DNA from: Streptomyces sp. LUP47B
GTDB taxonomy: Bacteria; Actinomycetota; Actinomycetes; Streptomycetales; Streptomycetaceae
Length of the DNA: 64,000 bases
Reading direction: 5' to 3'
Assembly (NCBI RefSeq): GCF_001746295.1
Contig: NZ_MJAH01000005.1
Span: 303,723 to 367,722 of the forward strand
Made by a program: the position numbers and the translations under genes. The notes below the pieces were generated by a model that was not told the origin of the DNA, did no database searches, and was given only the letters and a program-made list of their open reading frames with translations. This document shows positions 1-7,032 of this stretch, in pieces (position 1 is the stretch's first letter; each line of letters opens with the position of its first letter).

Positions 1-1209
1 GTGGTGCGCGCCGAAGCGGCGCTGGCGGAGGCCGACGAGGTGGGCTCCCGGGGCGACCTCGGGGAACTGCCCCTGGCGGGCGTGCCCGTGGCCGTCAAGG
101 ACAACCTCTCCGTGCGCGGCGAGACCAACCGTGTCGGCTCCGCCGCAACCCCGGACACGCCGGCCGAGGCGGATCACGAGGTCGTCGCCCGGCTGCGGGC
201 CGCGGGCGCGGTGGTCGTGGGGCTGACGAACGTCCCGGAGCTGTGTGTCTTCGGCACCACGGAGGGCGTCCACGGCACCTCCCGGAACCCCTGGGACACC
301 TCGCGTACGGCGGGCGGCTCGTCCGGCGGCAGCGCGGCCGCGGTCGCCGCGGGCCTGGTCCCGATCGCCCTCGGCAACGACGGCATGGGCTCCCTGCGCA
401 TCCCGGCGGCCAACTGCGGGCTCGTCACCCTGAAGCCGGGGTCGGGGGTGGTCCCGGCCGGCATCAGCGACGGCGACTGGTTCGGCATGTCCGAAAACGG
501 TCCGCTCGCGACCACGGTCGAGGACGCCCGCCTGCTGCTTTCGGTCATCGCCGGCACCGAGTTCGTACGACGGGACACGCCCGCCGCGCTCGATGTCGCG
601 GTGTCCCTGCGCAGCCCGCTCGCCGGCGTCACGGTCAGCGCGCCGTATACGAACGCGGTCCGGGAGGCGGCCGGGCTGCTGATCAAGGCGGGGCATCAGG
701 TGCGGCGGGCGGACCCGCCGTACCCGCTGTCGCTGGGTGTCACCTCGCTCGCCACGTGGACGGCGGGCACCTCGGTGGACGCGGCGGGGCTGGATCCGCG
801 GCTGCTGGCCCGGCGCACCCGGGTGCACGCGGCGATCGGCCGGCGCTTCGTCAACACCGTGCGCAAGGGCAAGGCCCGGCAGGAACTGCGCGAGCGCCTG
901 GAGCCGTTCTTCGCCGAGCACGACGTGCTGCTGCTTCCGGCGCTGGCCCGCCGCTCCCCCAAGGCCGAGGCCTGGCACGAGCGGGGCTGGTTGCGCAATG
1001 TCCTGGTCAACACCAACTACTCGCCGCTCACCCCGCCGTGGAACCTCACGGGCTGGCCGGCGATGTCGGTCCCGCTCGGCACGCTGTCCTCGGGCGCCCC
1101 CACCGCCGTACAACTGGTGGCCCGGCCCGGGTCGGAGTCGGTGCTGCTGGAGGTCGCGGAGGAGCTGGAGCGGCGGCAGCCGTGGCGGCGGACGGCACCG
1201 CTCGACTGA
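1..1209 (+). CDS. Amidase signature family enzyme (5' end outside window)
   Basis: This is an amide-bond hydrolase of the amidase signature family. The Ser-cisSer-Lys machinery is visible: Lys33 in VAVKDN, the glycine/serine loop GGSSGGS at residues 105-111, and the nucleophile region GMGSLRIPAA with Ser131. The usual aspartate-rich GTDTGGS form of that last motif is here GNDGMGS. The open frame runs from the first base of the window, and family members are usually 450-500 residues, so the true N-terminus almost certainly lies upstream; the GTG at base 1 need not be the start. The substrate cannot be predicted. It is tail-to-tail with the GNAT gene on the other strand, about 20 bp away. Confidence 0.85.
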   Translation: MVRAEAALAEADEVGSRGDLGELPLAGVPVAVKDNLSVRGETNRVGSAATPDTPAEADHEVVARLRAAGAVVVGLTNVPELCVFGTTEGVHGTSRNPWDTSRTAGGSSGGSAAAVAAGLVPIALGNDGMGSLRIPAANCGLVTLKPGSGVVPAGISDGDWFGMSENGPLATTVEDARLLLSVIAGTEFVRRDTPAALDVAVSLRSPLAGVTVSAPYTNAVREAAGLLIKAGHQVRRADPPYPLSLGVTSLATWTAGTSVDAAGLDPRLLARRTRVHAAIGRRFVNTVRKGKARQELRERLEPFFAEHDVLLLPALARRSPKAEAWHERGWLRNVLVNTNYSPLTPPWNLTGWPAMSVPLGTLSSGAPTAVQLVARPGSESVLLEVAEELERRQPWRRTAPLD

Positions 1210-1230
1210 ACACCGGTCCTGGGAGAAGTC

Positions 1231-1713
1231 CTAGAGAGCCTTGTACATGATGTGCAGTCCGACCCGCCCGTGCCGGGGGTGTTCGAAGGCGTCCGGCACG
1301 GTGCCGAGGATCGTGAAGCCGAGCGAGGTCCACAGCCGCACGGCCGGGTTGGTCTCGACGACGGCGTTGAAGACCATCCCCCGGTAGCCGTCGGCCGCGG
1401 CGGCGGCCAGGATGTGCTCGGCGAGGGTGCGGCCGATGCCGCGGCCGCCCTGGTCGGGGTCGACCATGAAGCCGGCGTTGGCGATACGGGCGGCGGGACC
1501 GCCGTAGTTGGGGGTGACGTAGGCCGAGGCGACCAGGGCGCCGCTCTCGTCCTCGACGACGTAGACGCGCTTGACCGGGTGCATCCACAGGGCGCGCGCT
1601 GTGTCTTCGGGAGTGTCGGGGTCCCAGGCGTAGGTCTCGCCCGCGGCCACGATCCGGTGCCAGAAAGGCCAGATCCGCGGCCAGTCGTCGGCCGCGGCTT
1701 CTCTGATCAGCAT
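1231..1713 (-). CDS. GNAT family N-acetyltransferase
   Basis: A 160-residue single-domain GCN5-related acetyltransferase, which would transfer an acetyl group from acetyl-CoA to an amine. The N-terminus MLIREA is typical of the family. The acetyl-CoA pyrophosphate loop reads DQGGRGIGRTLAEHIL (about residues 85-100), followed by VVETNPAVRLWTSLGF, the usual N-x-x-A-x-x-L-W-x-x-x-GF helix. It resembles the L-amino-acid/phosphinothricin acetyltransferase-like group, but the substrate is unknown. No Shine-Dalgarno is seen; the start codon lies in the 3' arm of a perfect hairpin (1710-1738), which could also be the terminator of the small gene upstream. Confidence 0.85.
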   Translation of the reverse strand: MLIREAAADDWPRIWPFWHRIVAAGETYAWDPDTPEDTARALWMHPVKRVYVVEDESGALVASAYVTPNYGGPAARIANAGFMVDPDQGGRGIGRTLAEHILAAAAADGYRGMVFNAVVETNPAVRLWTSLGFTILGTVPDAFEHPRHGRVGLHIMYKAL

Positions 1714-1738
1714 GGGCGTGAGTCTCGCACGCCCATGC
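1710..1738 (-). terminator. Perfect 11-bp hairpin overlapping the GNAT start codon
   Basis: GCATGGGCGTG (1710-1720) pairs perfectly with CACGCCCATGC (1728-1738) across a 7-nt loop. It lies 27 nt past the stop of the small gene at 1765-1938 and contains the start codon (1713-1711) of the acetyltransferase. It may act as a terminator or attenuator, or may occlude the start codon in read-through transcripts. No U-tract follows. Confidence 0.55.
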
Positions 1739-1764
1739 CGTCGGCGATCGCGAAGATCCTGCGG

Positions 1765-1938
1765 TCAGTCCACGCTGGGCAGGATGTGGGGCTCGGCGAG
1801 GTCGTCCTCGTAGCCCGCGAGACGGATGGGGGCGGAGCGCGCCCACACGTCGAGACTGCCGATGTCTCCGGGCCGTCGGCCCGCACGCTCCGGGCGTTCC
1901 TTGGGGCGTTGTTCGCGATTCGTCTTCTCCGGTGTCAC
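1765..1938 (-). CDS. Conserved-looking small acidic-tail peptide (57 aa)
   Basis: I chose the GTG at 1938 because AAGGAG (1950-1945) sits at ideal spacing; a longer frame back to 1986 lacks a site. The 57-residue product has a charged, Arg/Glu-rich N-terminal half and an ordered-looking C-terminal half containing VWARSAPIRLAGYEDDLAE and ending in PSVD. It has no signal peptide, membrane segment or cysteine. The composition and strong ribosome binding site argue for a real gene. The leader-like first half and acidic aromatic tail could suit a peptide precursor, but no modifying enzyme is adjacent. Function unknown. Confidence 0.6.
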   Translation of the reverse strand: MTPEKTNREQRPKERPERAGRRPGDIGSLDVWARSAPIRLAGYEDDLAEPHILPSVD

Positions 1939-1950
1939 CGCGCACTCCTT

Positions 1951-2417
1951 ATGTGTCGGGCTCACCCTCGGGACGTACCTGTGCAACCTACGGTCGAGGC
2001 CTGGACGTCCGCTCGGGTCTGGGTCGAGATCGGGTTCGGACGCGGTGGCGCCGGCAACTCAGGTGAGAGCAGGCCGTGGTGACCGGCTTGTCCCGGGACG
2101 GACTATGGGTGTGGGTAGGACCCCGTACTGCCGTCCGTCGGCTACAGATTAACCAGATGAGCAGTGGTCCGCTCGATAGGGGCTGAAAACAAGGCGTAAC
2201 CATCGCGAGTCACCTAAGGTCTTTCAGCCATGTTCTGCGCAAGTTTGTCACCCGATGCACGGTTTGAGGGTCACCCGACCGGCCTACACGACCGCGCACG
2301 CCTTCGACGGTCCGGAGCCACACAGTTCAGGTCCTGTTGGCCGAATCGCAAGCCACCCATGATCTGCTGACGTGCGGCAACGGCTTGTCCCGCGGGTGGA
2401 CTCGGGAGGACTGACGC
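1951..2417. other. Intergenic region, no recognisable gene
   Basis: This stretch of about 470 bp separates two divergent genes. It must hold both promoters, but I see no convincing -35/-10 pair, operator or RNA gene. Open frames here have no ribosome binding site and look like noise. Confidence 0.5.
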
Positions 2418-2813
2418 ATGGAGCTGCGCAGTGTCGATGAGCTGATGGATCTGCTGTACGCCTGTCGGCACCAGCAGGCGTTGCGGACCGCCGCCCTGCT
2501 GCGCCGCAGCCGCCCCGCCGACAAGGAACTCCAGGTGGCGGGGCTGGTGCGGGACATCGGGCAGCTGCTGTCCCCCGCCGACGGCAGCGCCCGGGCCGAA
2601 CGCGCGGCGGCGGCGGTACGCCCCCTGCTCGGTGAGCGCGTCGCCCACCTGGTCCGCCACCACGGCCCGACCTCCGACGACGACCTGTCGCGCCTGCGGG
2701 AGGCGGACGAGGAGAGCCGGGCCATCGTCTTCGACGCGGGCGTCCTGGAGGACTGGCGCACCCTCCTGGAGCTGGTCGCGGCACGCAACTCCCGTCTCGG
2801 GGCTGTCGACTGA
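2418..2813 (+). CDS. HD-domain-like protein with altered metal motif
   Basis: A 131-residue all-helical protein resembling the small HD phosphohydrolase/oxygenase fold (PhnZ-like). It has an early histidine in RHQQALRTAALL, then VAGLVRDIGQLL where family members have a LLHDIGH signature, and a later VAHLVRHHG. The canonical His of the HD pair is Arg here, so metal binding and catalysis are doubtful. GGGAGGA precedes the ATG at good spacing. It is followed 25 bp later by an SDR gene, probably co-transcribed. It could be a degenerate or regulatory HD protein. Confidence 0.65.
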   Translation: MELRSVDELMDLLYACRHQQALRTAALLRRSRPADKELQVAGLVRDIGQLLSPADGSARAERAAAAVRPLLGERVAHLVRHHGPTSDDDLSRLREADEESRAIVFDAGVLEDWRTLLELVAARNSRLGAVD

Positions 2814-2838
2814 CGGTCCGTCATGAGACGGTACGGCG

Positions 2839-3624
2839 ATGACGCCTGGACTGCACGGCAGGGTCGCCCTGGTCACCGGGGCCACGCGCGGCATCGGAGC
2901 GGCCGTCGCCCGGCAGCTGGCCGACGCCGGGGCGCGGGTGTGTGTGACGGCCAGGGACCCGGAGGAGGTCCGGCGGGCCGCCGAGCAGCTCGGCGGTATC
3001 GGCCTTGCGGGGAACGTCGCGGACCCGGAGCACGCGCGGGCGGCCGTGGATCTCGCTCTCGGCGAGTTCGGCCGGCTCGACGTCCTCGTCAACAACGCGG
3101 CGACGAATCAGCCGTACGGCCCCCTCATGGATCTGGATCCCCAGGCGTGGCGCGAGGCCTTCACCGTCAACGTCGAGGCACCGCTGCGGCTGGTGCAGGC
3201 GGCGTGGCGGGGGTGGATGCGGGAGCACGGCGGGTCGGTGGTCAACGTGTGCACGGAGGGCGCCGGACACGTGGGGCCGAACGTCGGCGCGTACGGGACC
3301 AGCAAGGCGGCGCTGCTCCATCTCACCCGGCAGCTGGCGGGCGAGCTGGCTCCCCGGGTGCGGGTCAACTCCGTCTCTCCTGGTCTCGTACGGACGGAGA
3401 TGGCGCGGTTCGTGTGGGAGCAGGGCCCCGTCGACCTGCCGCTGGGGCGGATCGGGGAGCCCGAGGACGTCGCGCGGGCCGTGGTGTGGCTGGCGTCCGA
3501 CGCGGCCGAGTGGATCACCGGGGCGGATCTGCTGGTGGACGGGGGCACCCGGGTGCGGGCGGCGCACCCGGGCGGGTACGCCGTCCATGACCGGCTGCGG
3601 TCGTACGCCCCGCCGCCCTCATGA
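2839..3624 (+). CDS. SDR family oxidoreductase
   Basis: A classical short-chain dehydrogenase/reductase of 261 residues. It shows VTGATRGIGAAVA (TGxxxGIG dinucleotide-binding motif, residues about 12-24), the NNAA motif (about 91-94) and the catalytic YGTSKAA (Tyr-x-x-x-Lys, about 154-160), then VNSVSPGLVRTEM. The C-terminal part, GADLLVDGGTRV, matches the family's usual end. It is NAD(P)H-dependent; the substrate is unknown. It lies 25 bp after the HD-like gene. Confidence 0.9.
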   Translation: MTPGLHGRVALVTGATRGIGAAVARQLADAGARVCVTARDPEEVRRAAEQLGGIGLAGNVADPEHARAAVDLALGEFGRLDVLVNNAATNQPYGPLMDLDPQAWREAFTVNVEAPLRLVQAAWRGWMREHGGSVVNVCTEGAGHVGPNVGAYGTSKAALLHLTRQLAGELAPRVRVNSVSPGLVRTEMARFVWEQGPVDLPLGRIGEPEDVARAVVWLASDAAEWITGADLLVDGGTRVRAAHPGGYAVHDRLRSYAPPPS

Positions 3625-3629
3625 CCGCG

Positions 3630-3860
3630 TCACGGGAACAGGGCGATCCCCATGAGGACGATCAGGCCCGCGAAGACGACGAGCGCGATCATGCCCCAGC
3701 TCCAGGGGTGCCTGAACGGGTCGTGGGCACCCCCGCGGGGCCGGTCCTCCGGGAGCTCGTGCTGGACCGGACGGTCGCTCGCGTAGAACTCCTCGTCGGT
3801 CGGGTAGTGGTTGCGCGGATCGTTGAACGCGCGCGGATCGATGCTGTGTGGACGTGCCAT
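3630..3860 (-). CDS. Small single-pass membrane protein
   Basis: A 76-residue protein starting at ATG 3860, chosen because AGGAG lies just upstream; a longer frame to 3917 has no site. Residues about 1-50 are hydrophilic, with the segment FNDPRNHYPTDEEFYASDRP; a single hydrophobic helix, WGMIALVVFAGLIVLMG, ends the chain. It is probably a tail-anchored inner-membrane protein. Function unknown. It converges on the SDR gene. Confidence 0.65.
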   Translation of the reverse strand: MARPHSIDPRAFNDPRNHYPTDEEFYASDRPVQHELPEDRPRGGAHDPFRHPWSWGMIALVVFAGLIVLMGIALFP

Positions 3861-3934
3861 GACAACTCCTGGCAGGGAACCTTCCACTCCCCGGGTTCCC
3901 CGTCGGCGACGGCCCACACATCAGGGCCGCGAGC

Positions 3935-5452
3935 TCACCACTTGCCGGGCACGTAGTCCTTCAGGAAGACCCCGTACACGTCCTCGCCGTCCTCGCCGCG
4001 CACGATCGGGTCATAGACGCGGGCCGCGCCGTCGACCAGGTCGAGAGGGGCGTGGAAGCCCTCCTCGGCGAGACGGAGCTTGTCGTAGTGAGGGCGCTCG
4101 TCCGTGATCCAGCCGGTGTCGACCGAGGTCATGAGGATGCCGTCGGTCTGGAACATCTCCTGGGCGCTGGTCCGCGTGACCATGTTCATGGCGGCCTTGG
4201 CGGCGTTGGTGTTGGGGTGGCCCGCGCCCTTGTAACCGCGGCCGAAGACGCCCTCCATCGCCGAGACGTTCACCACGTAGGCGCGTCCGCTCCCGGCCTT
4301 CCTCGCGGCGTCGGCCATGGCCGGGCGCAGCGCGCTGATCAGGATGAACGGTGCCGTGTAGTTGCACAGCTGGGTTTCGAGCAGCTCCACCGGGGAGATC
4401 TGCTCGATCGTCTGCACCCAGGTGTTGCTGTCGACGACGTCGGGGACGAGGCCGCCCGCGTCGATGGCGGTGCCGTCGAGGTGCCGGGCCACGCTGGCGT
4501 TGCCCGCGACGAGGGCGAGGTCGGCGATCTGCTGCGCGTCGAGGCCGGAGATCCCGGCGGGCAGGGAGGCGAGTCCGTCGACCGCGCCGGAACCGAAGGC
4601 ACCGATGACGTGGTGGGCGGGGAGCTCACCGGCGGGCAGCGGGGCGCTCTCGCCGTCGACCAGGGCGGCGTAGGCCGAGGGCAGCCGTCGTACGGTCTGC
4701 GTCGCGTTGTTGACGAGGATGTCGAGCGGGCCCGCCTCGGCGACCTGCTGGGCGAGGGCCACGGCCTGCGCCGGGTCCCGCAGGTCGATGCCGACGACCT
4801 CCAGGCGTTGGATCCAGTCCGCGGAGTCGTCCATGGCCTTGAAACGGCGGATGGCGTCCTTCGGGAAGCGCGTGGTGATGGTGGTGTGCGCGCCGTCGCG
4901 CAGCAGCCGCAGCGCGATGTACATGCCGATCTTGGCGCGGCCGCCGGTGAGCAGGGCGCGCTTGCCGGTGAGGTCGGCGCGGACGTCGCGCTTGGCGCGG
5001 TTCAGGGCGGCGCAGTCCGGACAGAGCTGGTGGTAGAAGTAGTCGACCTCGACGTACCGGGTCTTGCAGGTGTAGCAGGAGCGCGGGCGCTGGAGTATCC
5101 CCGCGATCCGGCCCTCCTCGGTGACGGACGACGGCAGGATGCCCTCGGTCTCGTCGTCGATGCGCTGGGCGGAGCCGGTCGCCGTGGCCTCCGTGACCGC
5201 CTTGTCGTGGGCGGTCTTGGCGGCCCGGCGCTCCTGCCGGCGGCGCTGCTTCACGGTGCGGTAGATCCCGGCGGTGGCCCGGCGCACGGCGATCGCGTCG
5301 GGGTGGTCGACCTCCAGCTTGTCGAGCTCGTCGAGCACGCCGAGGCAGACGGCCAGCCGCTCCGGGTCGATGCCGGGGCCGTGCACGACCTCGTCACCGG
5401 GCTCGCGCACGACCTCGTCCATCGTCGCCGAGCCGTCCTCTGTCACCGTCAT
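3935..5452 (-). CDS. Large SDR-domain protein with N-terminal zinc ribbon
   Basis: A 505-residue protein. Residues 1-110 are charged and helical. A probable zinc ribbon follows (CYTC ... CPDC, about 125-150), then a Rossmann SDR domain beginning LTGGRAKIGMYIALRLL (about 165). The NNAT motif is present. The expected YxxxK site reads THPNTNAAK-like: in NTNAAKAAMNM the lysine is present but the catalytic tyrosine position is Thr. An insert of about 90 residues separates the cofactor and active-site halves. It probably binds a nucleotide; catalysis is uncertain. The nearest downstream gene is the small membrane protein. Confidence 0.8.
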   Translation of the reverse strand: MTVTEDGSATMDEVVREPGDEVVHGPGIDPERLAVCLGVLDELDKLEVDHPDAIAVRRATAGIYRTVKQRRRQERRAAKTAHDKAVTEATATGSAQRIDDETEGILPSSVTEEGRIAGILQRPRSCYTCKTRYVEVDYFYHQLCPDCAALNRAKRDVRADLTGKRALLTGGRAKIGMYIALRLLRDGAHTTITTRFPKDAIRRFKAMDDSADWIQRLEVVGIDLRDPAQAVALAQQVAEAGPLDILVNNATQTVRRLPSAYAALVDGESAPLPAGELPAHHVIGAFGSGAVDGLASLPAGISGLDAQQIADLALVAGNASVARHLDGTAIDAGGLVPDVVDSNTWVQTIEQISPVELLETQLCNYTAPFILISALRPAMADAARKAGSGRAYVVNVSAMEGVFGRGYKGAGHPNTNAAKAAMNMVTRTSAQEMFQTDGILMTSVDTGWITDERPHYDKLRLAEEGFHAPLDLVDGAARVYDPIVRGEDGEDVYGVFLKDYVPGKW

Positions 5453-5556
5453 CGCGCTGCCGTTTCCCTGGTCACCCGAGCGGCGCGTCGGCCGCGTCCG
5501 CTTGTCGAACGCGGAATTTTACTTCAGCGCCGGGCCTGACCCGCAATCCGGAACGA

Positions 5557-6885
5557 TCAAGAACCGCAGGCAGCCAGCAGTTCCTTCACCTCCTCGGACA
5601 GCGCCCGGGCGAGGACGTCCAGGTCAGGCACGGCTTCGGCGTCCGCCACGAGGCCGTAGTGGACCGCTCCCCGGTACGTCGAGATCGCGACCGCGAGGGA
5701 CTGGCCGCGGGCCAGCGGGGCGAAGGGGTAGACCTCGGTGACCAGGTTGCCGCCGAGCTTCAGTCCGATGCCGGGCAGCGGGACGCTGGTGACGAGGATG
5801 TCGAACCAGAGCCGGGCGCCCTGGCCGGCCAGGGGCCCGCCGAGGCGGTGGCCGAGGGCCGGGACGTGGTCGGCGAGCAGGGCGACCGCGCCCGCGCCGC
5901 GGTTGGGGCCGGCGTCCTTTTTGCGGTCCATGGCCGTGCGGACCGTGTCCAGGCGGCCCAGCGGGTCGGGGTCGTCGACCGGAAGCCGCATCAGGTACCC
6001 GGAGAGCCGGTTGCCCTGCGGGTGCGCGGTGCGCGGACGGCGCTTGGAGACGGGGATCAGGGCGCGGGGCGCCACGCCCGCACTGCCGTCCCCCCGCTCG
6101 TCCAGCCAGCGGCGCAGCGCGCCCGCGACGACGGCGATCAGGACGTCGTTGACGGTGCCGCCCCGCGACTTGCGGACGCGGTGCACGTCGTCGAGGTCGA
6201 CGACGACTCCGGCGGTGCGGCGGGTGCCGCTCGGCTCGGAGACGAGGGCGTCCGAGGAGCTCACGCCCACGCAGGACAGGGCGACGGATGCGCCGATGTC
6301 GAGGGCGCGCCCCAGGTCGGAGACGGCGGTCCTGACGAGCCCGGGCAGCTTGCGCACGTCCGGGAGCAGGGCCTTGGCGGGCTCCTGGGGGCGCGGCTTG
6401 CGCACCGGAAGGTCCATCGGGTCCAGGACGGCGGCGGCGAGCGTCAGGGCCCGCAGTCCGTCGGCCAGGGCGTGGTGGAACTTGAAGAGCACGGCGAAGG
6501 AGACACCGTCCTCCCCCGGCAGCACATGCGCCTCCCACGGCGGCCGTTCGCGGTCGAGCGGCCGCTGCATGAGCCGGCCGGCCTCGGTGTGGAAGTCCGC
6601 GGTCGGGGCGTGCAGCAGGACGTGGCGGAGCGGGTCGAAGTCCGGGTCGGGCACGCGGGCGGCGCCCCCGAAGGCGTACGGGAAGCCGAGCGGCCACACG
6701 TCCCGGATCCGCATCCTGAGGCCGGGCACGGCGGCGGCGCGGCCCGCCAGCAGATCGGCCGCGTGCGCGCCGGCGGTGGGCGAGTGTGCCGCGAAGACGC
6801 CGAGCGCTCCCAGGTGCATCGGGTGCTCGGCGGATTCCATGTTCCAGAACGCCAGGTCGAGAGGGGCGAGCAGGTCAGAAGTCAA
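5557..6885 (-). CDS. Wax ester synthase/diacylglycerol acyltransferase (WS/DGAT)
   Basis: The product would esterify fatty acyl-CoA with diacylglycerol or fatty alcohol to make storage triacylglycerol or wax esters at the membrane/lipid-droplet surface. It carries the acyltransferase motif HHALADG (in KFHHALADGLRAL) and the N-terminal LLAPLDLAFWNME and HPMHLGALGVF segments of the family. The C-terminal region includes the conserved PLPGI turn (SVPLPGIGLKLGGN). I start it at TTG 6885 (LTSDLLAPLD) because family proteins begin there; a longer frame to 7017 encodes nothing family-like. That gives 442 residues, the usual length. Confidence 0.88.
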   Translation of the reverse strand: MTSDLLAPLDLAFWNMESAEHPMHLGALGVFAAHSPTAGAHAADLLAGRAAAVPGLRMRIRDVWPLGFPYAFGGAARVPDPDFDPLRHVLLHAPTADFHTEAGRLMQRPLDRERPPWEAHVLPGEDGVSFAVLFKFHHALADGLRALTLAAAVLDPMDLPVRKPRPQEPAKALLPDVRKLPGLVRTAVSDLGRALDIGASVALSCVGVSSSDALVSEPSGTRRTAGVVVDLDDVHRVRKSRGGTVNDVLIAVVAGALRRWLDERGDGSAGVAPRALIPVSKRRPRTAHPQGNRLSGYLMRLPVDDPDPLGRLDTVRTAMDRKKDAGPNRGAGAVALLADHVPALGHRLGGPLAGQGARLWFDILVTSVPLPGIGLKLGGNLVTEVYPFAPLARGQSLAVAISTYRGAVHYGLVADAEAVPDLDVLARALSEEVKELLAACGS

Positions 6886-6986
6886 TGGCTTGCCTCGCGT
6901 CCGACAACGGGTGGGCCAGCAGTCAATCGCCCTCCGGCGATTACGGTCAAGTACGATCAAGCTACGCACAGTTAACAGCAGATTAA

Positions 6987-7015
6987 GTCCCGCCCCCAGT
7001 CGAAGGGGGCGGGAC
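6987..7015 (-). terminator. Hairpin terminator after the GH2 gene
   Basis: GTCCCGCCCCC (6987-6997) pairs perfectly with GGGGGCGGGAC (7005-7015) across a 7-nt loop. Read on the minus strand it lies 17 nt beyond the stop at 7033 and is followed by TTAATC. It separates the glycosidase transcript from the acyltransferase gene. Confidence 0.75.
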
Positions 7016-7032
7016 ACATGGGGCGAACGTAA

